Positions 57,306-64,000 of a DNA stretch of 64,000 nt are shown here, one piece after another (the first letter of the stretch is position 1; each line of letters opens with the position of its first letter). The notes under the pieces are model-generated. The model had not been told where the DNA came from. It did not search any database and saw only the letters and a list, made by a program, of their open reading frames with translations. The translations under genes were made by a program, and so were the position numbers. The DNA comes from Carallia brachiata (taxonomy: Eukaryota > Streptophyta > Magnoliopsida > Malpighiales > Rhizophoraceae): the NCBI GenBank assembly GCA_021464245.1, contig JADCRB010000016.1:4457250-4521249 (forward strand), written 5' to 3'.

Positions 57306-57957
57306 TAATATTTAAGAGATTATAATTTAAAGTAATCTGGAAAATTGATAGAATAAAAGATATTTAATGATTATTATTTGGTTATTATCAAACTATTTAA
57401 TAATTTATTTTTCAGAAAAATCATTATGTTTATGATTTTTAAAATTTTGAAATTAATATTACATGTGCCAATATGTATAATACATTAATTAAAAATGTCC
57501 AGCATATTTATTATAAATGGCTGACTGACATATGTATTAAATTTGTCTAATATGTGAACTAGAAGTGTCTAACATGTATTTGAATATTTTGTTAATAATT
57601 TTTGTCGAATATATTATATATACATGTAATATAATATTTAAGAGTTTATAATTTAAAGCAATTAACAAAATTGATAGAATAAAAGATATTTATTGATTAT
57701 TATTTTATTACTATCAAACTATTCATTAGTATATTTATTTGAAAAAGTCATTTTTTTATTATTTTTAAGATTTTGGAATTAATATGATATGTGCTAATAT
57801 GTCTAACACATTAATTAAAAATGTCTAAAATATTTATAAAAAATGGCTAACATTTTTATTCAAAAATATGTCTGATATGCAAACTAAAAATATCTAACAC
57901 ATATTCAAAAAGTATCAGATGAGTGTGATGCTCGATATGTAGGTCCAACATGAAACT
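57306..57957. repeat. 326-bp tandem repeat, two copies
   Basis: TAATATTTAAGAG begins at 57306 and again at 57632, and the copies correspond along their length (TAGAATAAAAGATATTTA, ATTAAAAATGTC, ATGGCTGAC or ATGGCTAAC). Part of the same unit (ATTTTGCTAATAATTTTAG, GAATATATTATATATAC) also lies at 56320-56365, left of the LINE fragment. That suggests a third copy broken by the insertion. Confidence 0.75.
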
Positions 57958-58036
57958 CATCATTCTATAAGCGTATGTGTTTCGTAGGTTTCTTCTATTT
58001 AGATAAAATATAAGAAAAATTGTAATTTTCAACCCC

Positions 58037-58058
58037 ATATATATATATATATATATAT
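58037..58058. repeat. (AT)11 microsatellite
   Basis: Uninterrupted AT dinucleotide run. Confidence 0.9.
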
Positions 58059-58889
58059 CACTGTTACTTAGTATTATGGTAGGTATTTGAATTCATGATT
58101 TTTGGTCCGTGATTCATTATCAAGATTATACTTCTAAAAGGATTCGTTCCATGTTTATAGTCATTAAAGATATGATTAAGACTGTTTTTTGGGAGATACC
58201 CAAACAGTTTAGATTTAATACTTTTATCTAGCGGGGGTATGAATTCTAATCTTGTAAAGGGAGTACAGTTTATGAAAATAAAAATAGTTACCTTATACCT
58301 CACTGTATAGCTCATGATTTAACGTCTCTTAATAGAAAAAAAAAAAAATAATTATGCTTATTGTATTTGCCAATAAGAACTATAATTATGATTTAATTCT
58401 TAGATGTAGTTTCAATTACAATTCTTTTTTTTTGGTCTTTAGCTTCAATTACAATTCTCGTTTTAATGTGCAAGTGAATAGGCCTTCAAAATGGGGGAAA
58501 ATTGTACGCCAAAAGAGATTAAAGCTAGAGCGACTATGGGATGAATGAGACAAATACTGCAGGCCCCCATCGCCCCAATATTCCTTTCTTTGTTGCTCAC
58601 AATGTACTTTTGTTTTTGATAGTACAATTGGTCCTTTCCATTGCGTGCACGTTGTTTTTTTTTTTTTTTTTAATTTTAAACAGTAGTAATAGTTAAGGAC
58701 TAATTTGTTAGTTGTTAGAAGAAATAGAGAACCTTGAACGATACTAAACAGTCGTCGGTTTTAAAAAGCTGCAAGCCTGCGACTCGTCGTCGGCGGAAAT
58801 CACAACCAACTTAATAAATTTACAAAATGTTTTTATCTTCGTTCTTTTCAATGCATCGGACGGCAGGCTTGACAAATTTAACCTACCAT
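58059..58889. other. Spacer, nothing certain
   Basis: Short frames show no motif. The stretch ends with a T-run (58650-58668) and a mixed-composition segment to 58880. Confidence 0.35.
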
Positions 58890-58903
58890 CCCTTTTAACT
58901 TTG

Positions 58904-59113
58904 GGAAAAAGTATACAATCCGATTGTGTGTTGTCCGAACGAAATGAGAAGACAGATTTTTAAAATGGTTATAAAACTTTTTGTAATGAGAAAAAGAAGT
59001 ATATTATATTATTTTTTTCTTATTACAAAAAGTTTTGCTATAGTTTTAAAAATTATCTTCCTATTTCATTTGGCCAACAATTCAGACAACAAACCTCTGA
59101 GTCTGTACGCGGA
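58904..59113. mobile_element. Foldback element flanked by 13-bp direct repeats
   Basis: The inner arms AACTTTTTGTAATGAGAAA and TTTCTTATTACAAAAAGTT pair around a short T-rich centre, and outer blocks (GTATACAATCC ... GTTGTC against GACAAC ... GTACGC) extend the palindrome. CCCTTTTAACTTTG (58890-58903) and CCCTTTAACTTTG (59114-59126) flank it directly. It is non-coding. Confidence 0.6.
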
Positions 59114-59597
59114 CCCTTTAACTTTGTAGTAATGCTGGCCACAAGGTAAGGAGTCCATTTAATCTTTGACCCCTTATCCTAAAAGATATGGCCTGAGATG
59201 TATTGTTCCGATGAATATCTATAATGTAATAATTGTTGTAATTTGTGTGACAATAATAATAAAATATTTCATAAAAAAATATATTTTATTCTTTTTTTAT
59301 TATACATTTTATTAATGTTATTATAAAAAATTCTTTATTTGTTACATTTGAGACAAATCTTCGAGTAATTTTCCTTACCATCTAACAGAACCCTGCCCTA
59401 AACGCGTATGGAACAACCCTTGCAGTTGAAAGCCGAAGACAACGACGAGAAAGTAGTCCACCGAAGCAGTCTGTCCTTTTCTTTCTTCCCTCAACTTTGG
59501 ACAAAATGCCGAATTTGAAAGGGAAGAAAGGGAAAACAAATATAAAAAGAACAATTTTAAGCATACTGCAAGCAAGTTTCCCAGCACATTTTTTGGT

Positions 59598-59606
59598 TAT
59601 ATATAA
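59598..59606 (+). promoter_or_regulatory. TATA box of the 59681 gene
   Basis: TATATATAA lies 75-83 bases before the ATG, which predicts transcription from about 59630 and a leader of roughly 50 bases. Confidence 0.65.
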
Positions 59607-59680
59607 GCTGAAGATAGGACTAAAATCTGCAACATTATTTCGCAACTGAAATCAGCAAAAAAAAAAAAAAAGGGAAAAAA

Positions 59681-60124
59681 ATGGCACCTCGCTCGCAGAA
59701 GAAGATTGTGAAGAAAGTTGATGCTGATGATAATTCGAGCGCATCATCACTCTCCTTCGCAAGTTTCCTATCGATTCAAGATTTGCAACCGATACCCCCT
59801 GCCACTAATGGGACTAGCCATATCAAGAAGCAAGACCAAGAGTTTGAGTTCAATCGCGGCACACCAGTCTCAGCTACTTGTAATGAAAACATGAATCATC
59901 CAGTCCACCCGACCGCACAGCAACAGAGTGATAATACAACTTCTGGCACTTCCGACAAACCACATCGCGATGGGAACCATGGACAAAGAAAGGGCGCAAC
60001 TTCAAATTCATGGTATGGAAAGAGAATATATCGTTCAATGATCTCACCATGCAGGGAATGCAAAGCTCATGAGCCAGCCATCAGAAAACGGAACATGCCA
60101 GGAGTTACTTCCAAGCCACGTTAA
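59681..60124 (+). CDS. Uncharacterised 147-aa basic plant protein, single exon
   Basis: The start ATGGCACCTCGC follows a purine-rich leader and a TATA box. The product begins MAPRSQKKIVKKVDADD, which is basic and could direct it to the nucleus. It has a short hydrophobic motif SLSFASFLSIQDLQPIP, a polar low-complexity middle (residues about 50-105) and a more ordered end, SWYGKRIYRSMISPCREC, with a CxxC pair. I do not recognise a named family. Coherent composition, an intact frame and a good promoter make a real gene likely. It is not like the adjacent copia element, which starts about 200 bases downstream. Its function cannot be stated. Confidence 0.65.
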   Translation: MAPRSQKKIVKKVDADDNSSASSLSFASFLSIQDLQPIPPATNGTSHIKKQDQEFEFNRGTPVSATCNENMNHPVHPTAQQQSDNTTSGTSDKPHRDGNHGQRKGATSNSWYGKRIYRSMISPCRECKAHEPAIRKRNMPGVTSKPR

Positions 60125-60349
60125 TGTGAGGCTTCACTGACTAATTTATTTTTCAAAATTGAGTTTAAATGATATTACTTCACCTACTATACAAGAAGAG
60201 TTTTTATCTGGTTTAAGTTGTACTCATCTTTTCATTTCATCTACTAACTTGTTTCAGTAACATTGTCCTCTCCAATTCAAGGTGCTGAGGAATAAAGCTA
60301 AAACTGTTGTTCATTAGAGTTAATGACTCAGATTACTATACGGTTTAAA

Positions 60350-60910
60350 GAAATGATTTGTTTGTTTTTCAATATCTCCAACGTGCCAAAGCTCTTGCGG
60401 ATGAATTAGCAGGGGCCGATAGAAAAATTTTTTATGCTGAGTTTAATGCGATTTTCTATTGCGATATTGGAAGTGACTATCATTCTATCATCACAGTGCT
60501 CAATCTTCGTCCATAACCTATTTCCCTTCATGAACTACATGGTCAATTATTAGCCCGTAAAACTCTTCTCAAAAGTTTTCAAGAGGGTCCAATTGCTAAT
60601 CTTGCCATTCAAGCCCCGAAGCCCGATAATGTAGCTTACATTGTTGGAAAACCAATACGTGCAAATTCATATTTCTCACAACCTAAAAGAAATTCTTCAA
60701 CGAACAATATGACCAATTATCAAGGTTGTAATATCAATTATAATTTCAATTGTTGGAATTGAGGGCCATGTCAAATCTGTTGATATCGAAATCATACTGT
60801 TGACTGTTGTCGCTGCTGTTATGCTCTGCGACAGTCCTTCAATGCTTAGGCTAATGTTGCTCGGTCCTGGAATACAACTCATTCACTGCAGCAGTCAAGT
60901 TCCTCACAAT
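60350..60910 (+). pseudogene. Copia gag, C-terminal part
   Basis: YLQRAKALADELAGADRKI and LHELHGQLLARKTLLKSF are typical of the gag tail in Ale/Retrofit-like copia elements, then Asn-rich text and a degenerate knuckle (CQICRYRNHTVDCC) near 60780. Stops occur near 60515, 60761 and 60850. Confidence 0.8.
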
Positions 60911-60918
60911 AGTTTCCT

Positions 60919-61315
60919 ATGACTAAGTCGACCTCTTCTCTATCTCGTGGACAAGCTTTAGCATGGTATCTAGATACTGGTGCCACGCATCATCTTACAC
61001 CCAATATTTCCAATTTAAGTATTGCCAGTGACTACATAGGGACTAATCAAATTTGTGCTGGTAATGGTCAAGATTTGCCCATCTCTAAAACTAGTAGCAT
61101 TGTTTATTGTACATCTAACCGTAATTTTCTGCTTAAAGATATTCTGTTTGTTCCAAAAATTACTAAATCTCTCCTTTTTGTTCAAAAATTTGCAACTAAC
61201 AACTCTTGCTATTTTGAATTTCGGCCTTCTTATTTTTTGATTAAGGATCAACAGACCAAGGAAATCTTGTTGCAAGGTCCCAGTGAGAATGGTCTTTATG
61301 TCCTTCCTTAGTTGT
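60919..61315 (+). pseudogene. Copia protease
   Basis: WYLDTGATHHLTPNISNL holds the active site with DTG in place of DSG, both catalytically acceptable in this family. LLKDILFVPKITKSLLFVQK follows, the usual block before pre-integrase. It ends with a stop in GLYVLP-stop, where pre-integrase continues in another frame. Confidence 0.85.
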
Positions 61316-61507
61316 TGAAGAACACGTTACTGGGTGAAATAGTGTCCTTTGCTGACGATCATGCACATCTTGGTTATCCTCACAATTGGGTTTTCTCTCA
61401 GGTTCTGAAGGAAAATAATTTACCATCAACATCATCCTCTCTTAGTCTCGTGTCAATTAGGCAAATTTTCCAAATCTCATTTACCTCTTGTTGAGCATAA
61501 AAGTCAG

Positions 61508-62215
61508 GTGCCATTTGAGTTAGTTTACTCAGATGTTTGGGATCTTGCACTTGAATTGTCATCTCTAGGTTATAGATATTTTGTTCTATTTGTTGATGAC
61601 TATACTAGGTATACCTGGATTTATTTTTTTAAGAATAAAAGTGAAGTGTTTTCTGTTTTCCTTCCGTATCAATCTTTTGTTGAATGTCAGTTTCAACTTA
61701 AAATAAAGGCATTTCAATCTGGGAGCGAATATCAACAGCTTCACACATTTTTTAAACAAATTGGGATTAATCATAGGCTAGCTTGTCCTTATGCCCATGA
61801 GCAAAATTGTATTGTTGAGCGGAAAATTTGACATGTGGTTGATACTGGCCTTACCCTACTAGCACATGCAAATTTACCTATTAAATACTGGCGTTATGCT
61901 TTTGATACGAATGTAACTTTAATTAATTATTTGCCCTCTGCTAATATTGAAAATAAATGCCCTTATAACGTCTCTTCCACAAATTGCCACCATACGCTGC
62001 TACAAAAATTTTTGGATGTCTTATATATCCTCTGCTACGTCCCTATAATAAACATAAAGTGGCTTTTCACAGCAAAAAATGTGTCTACTTGGGAATTTCT
62101 CCAAATCATAATGGCTATTATTGCTTAGACATGGATTCAGGTCGTGTGTATGTGGTTAAGCATGTCAAATTTGATGAACCTACTTTCCATAGACTAAACA
62201 ACCACCAAGCAATCT
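61508..62215 (+). pseudogene. Copia integrase
   Basis: ELVYSDVWDLALELSSLGYR carries the first Asp and YFVLFVDDYTRYTWIYFFKN continues the core. The second catalytic region reads FQSGSEYQQL, where SDxGGEY is expected, so the second Asp is lost. HEQNCIVERK keeps the Glu region. A stop at 61829 precedes AHANLPIKYWRYAFDT, and a frame change gives KIFGCLIYPLLRPYNKHK. Confidence 0.83.
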
Positions 62216-62258
62216 AGTCAACATTGGACACGCAAACTCTCAACTGTGGCTCCAACTA

Positions 62259-62666
62259 ATGACCGTAATTCCATCACACATGGGTTCCTCGATAGGTATG
62301 ACCGCTTCTTCCTTTTCTTCTCTGTCTTCAAGTAACTCTTATCCCTTATCCCAGTGGGTTCCTTTATCCCCACAGCTTACGAAATCCTCATCCAAATCTT
62401 CTCATACTTCCTCATCCAAATCACTCAATCATCACCAAGCTCACACTAACTTATCATCTCCAGTGTCCCATTCTACCTCTAGCTCTTTTTCTCAATCACC
62501 TGGTCATAATCTTGTAGTTGATCTAACCTCCTCTCCTAACAACCGTGACACATCACCTCCATGTTCTCCTCATAATTCCATCGTTAATCAAACTCACACA
62601 ATGACTCTCCGCCCAACAATTTTAGCTCGTAAACAAGCTCATGCTACCACATTAGATTCCACATAG
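62259..62666 (+). pseudogene. Serine-rich linker between integrase and RT
   Basis: An open Ser/Pro-rich stretch (SSFSSLSSSNSYPLS and the like) matches the variable spacer between integrase and RT in copia polyproteins. It has no catalytic motif. Confidence 0.6.
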
Positions 62667-62689
62667 TGCAACCACCTTCAAATTGAACC

Positions 62690-63624
62690 ATTAAATTATT
62701 CCCAAGCCCAACCTTATAAAGAATGGCAATCTGCCATGAATGATGAGAGGCAGGCTCTCCTTGCCAATCATACTTGGACTTTGGTCCCTTGGCCTCTAGA
62801 CAAAAATATTGTTGGCTCCAATTGGATATATCATATCAAAAGAAAAGCTGACGGTACAGGTATAAAGCCCATCTTGTAGCCAAGGGTTTAACCCAAAAAT
62901 CTGGAATTGATTTTTAGGAGACGTTTAGTCAAGTGGTTAGAGCAACCACAATATGTCTCCTTCTCTCTTTGGCAACAATTCATAGCTAGGCCATAAAACA
63001 ATTGGATGTGTCCAAAGCCTTTTTGCATGGTTATCTTCAAGAAGAAATATATATGAATCAACCTATAGGCTTTATTGATCCTATCAAGCCCTCTCATGTT
63101 TATCATTTGAATGAATCAATCTATGGTCTAAAGCAAGTGCCTCAGGCATGGTTTCATCGCCTCAGTGCTTTTATCCTCTTTCTGGCTTTCATGCCTTTAA
63201 AGCGGATACTTCCGTATTTATTTTTTATCAAGGAGATCAAAAAATGTATATTCTTTGTTATGTTGATGATTTAATTCTGACAGGCTCTTCTTCTTCACTA
63301 ATTCAAAGGTTTCTTACTACCATCAAATTGGAATTTCCAGTCCGTGATATGGGTGACTTACATTATTTTTTGGGCATTGAGGTGTCTTCTCATCTTTCGA
63401 GTGTGATTCTCTCTCAACAACACTCTATTCAGGATTTGCAATGTCGCACGGGCATAGAATCTGCCAAGCCATGTCTCTCTCCAATGGTGGTCAATCCTCC
63501 TCTGACAAAAGTAGCGAGTGCATTATTCCCTCATGGTGATCTATATTGCCAAGTGGTGGGGGCCTTAAAATATTTGACGATGACTAGATCGAACATTGCT
63601 TTCTCTGTAAACAAACTTTGTTAG
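62690..63624 (+). pseudogene. Copia reverse transcriptase
   Basis: EWQSAMNDERQALLANHTW opens the domain. It continues with [20 protein letters not shown] and [18 protein letters not shown], shifts frame near 63180, and reaches the catalytic [16 protein letters not shown] box at 63255. FPVRDMGDLHYFLGIEVSS and YCQVVGALKYLTMTRSNI follow. Stops flank several pieces. Confidence 0.88.
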
Positions 63625-63639
63625 TTCATACATCAACCT

Positions 63640-64000
63640 TGTGATGATCATTGAAAAGCTGTCAAACGCTTTCTTTGACATCATAAGGGTACGATCCATC
63701 ATAGCCTTCTTCTCTCCAAGCAATCCACCATCTCACTTCATTGCTTCAATGATAGCAATTGGGCAGGCTGTCCAAATGATCGTCATTCTACAAACAAGTA
63801 TGGCATCTATTTAGGAAAGTCTCTTATCTCTTGGATGTCATGAAAGGACCCCTCTATTGCTCACTTTCAACTGAGAGTGAATATAAAGCTCTAGCCAATG
63901 CGACGACGGAAATGTTGTGGGTTCAATCTTTGTTAAAAGAACTCGGATTTCCTTATATTGATTCCCTTATACTATGGTGTGATAATCTTGGGGCAATTTA
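63640..64000 (+). pseudogene. Copia RNase H, cut by window edge
   Basis: Remnants such as [20 protein letters not shown] and [14 protein letters not shown] match the copia RNase H start (the D of SDADWAG is kept as NDSNWAG). Later text is frame-shifted and the domain continues beyond the window. Confidence 0.75.

Larger units (their letters stand above)
60340..64000 (+). mobile_element. 5'-truncated Ty1/copia element, runs off the window
   Basis: Gag, protease, integrase, RT and RNase H follow in copia order with many stops and shifts. No 5' LTR or primer site is visible; recognisable copia sequence begins within gag (YLQRAKALADELAGADR) soon after 60350. The 3' end and any 3' LTR are beyond 64000. 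The element is dead. Confidence 0.9.

Overview
This window is plant nuclear DNA, most likely from a eudicot with a repeat-rich genome, perhaps a woody one; the species cannot be named from the sequence. The evidence is split genes with GT-AG introns, long AT-rich spacers, CT-rich 5' leaders, plant gene families (a Polycomb RING1-like E3 ligase, a dormancy/auxin-repressed DRM1 protein and a WUSCHEL-type homeobox) and many plant LTR retrotransposons, LINEs, a SINE and MITEs. No rRNA, tRNA, CRISPR or bacterial-style operon was seen.

Layout. 1-3.5 kb: AT-rich DNA with a foldback MITE and two exons of an unrecognised, frame-broken gene (minus). 3.52-10.17 kb: a complete but decayed Ty3/gypsy element with 371-bp LTRs and TSD GGCAA. 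10.2-12.5 kb: low-complexity repeats and an LTR-like remnant. 14.5-20.4 kb: a ten-exon RING1-like gene (plus) carrying two reading-frame breaks and a duplicated splice acceptor. 20.8-27.0 kb: a SINE, LINE pieces, two hAT-type MITEs with 8-bp TSDs and a poly(A) retroposon. 28.6-29.5 kb: an intact three-exon DRM1/ARP gene (minus). 30-32 kb: foldback elements. 32.56-36.99 kb: a Ty1/copia element (minus) with TSD AAATA and no RNase H. 37.20-44.25 kb: a SIRE-like copia element with TSD TTATT whose pol is replaced by a segment carrying an intronless WUSCHEL-related homeobox ORF. 44.93-54.17 kb: a three-level nest, with a 5'-truncated LINE containing a copia element that contains a solo LTR, each level with its own target-site duplication. 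54.2-59 kb: diverged repeats, a second LINE piece and a foldback. 59.68-60.12 kb: a single-exon gene of unknown function. 60.34 kb to the edge: a 5'-truncated copia element.

Likely functional genes are few: DRM1, the 147-residue protein at 59.68 kb and, if its frame breaks are assembly indels, the RING1 gene. The rest records repeated retrotransposition. The most unusual item is the open WOX-like homeobox ORF, with homeodomain and WUS-box, inside an LTR retrotransposon.
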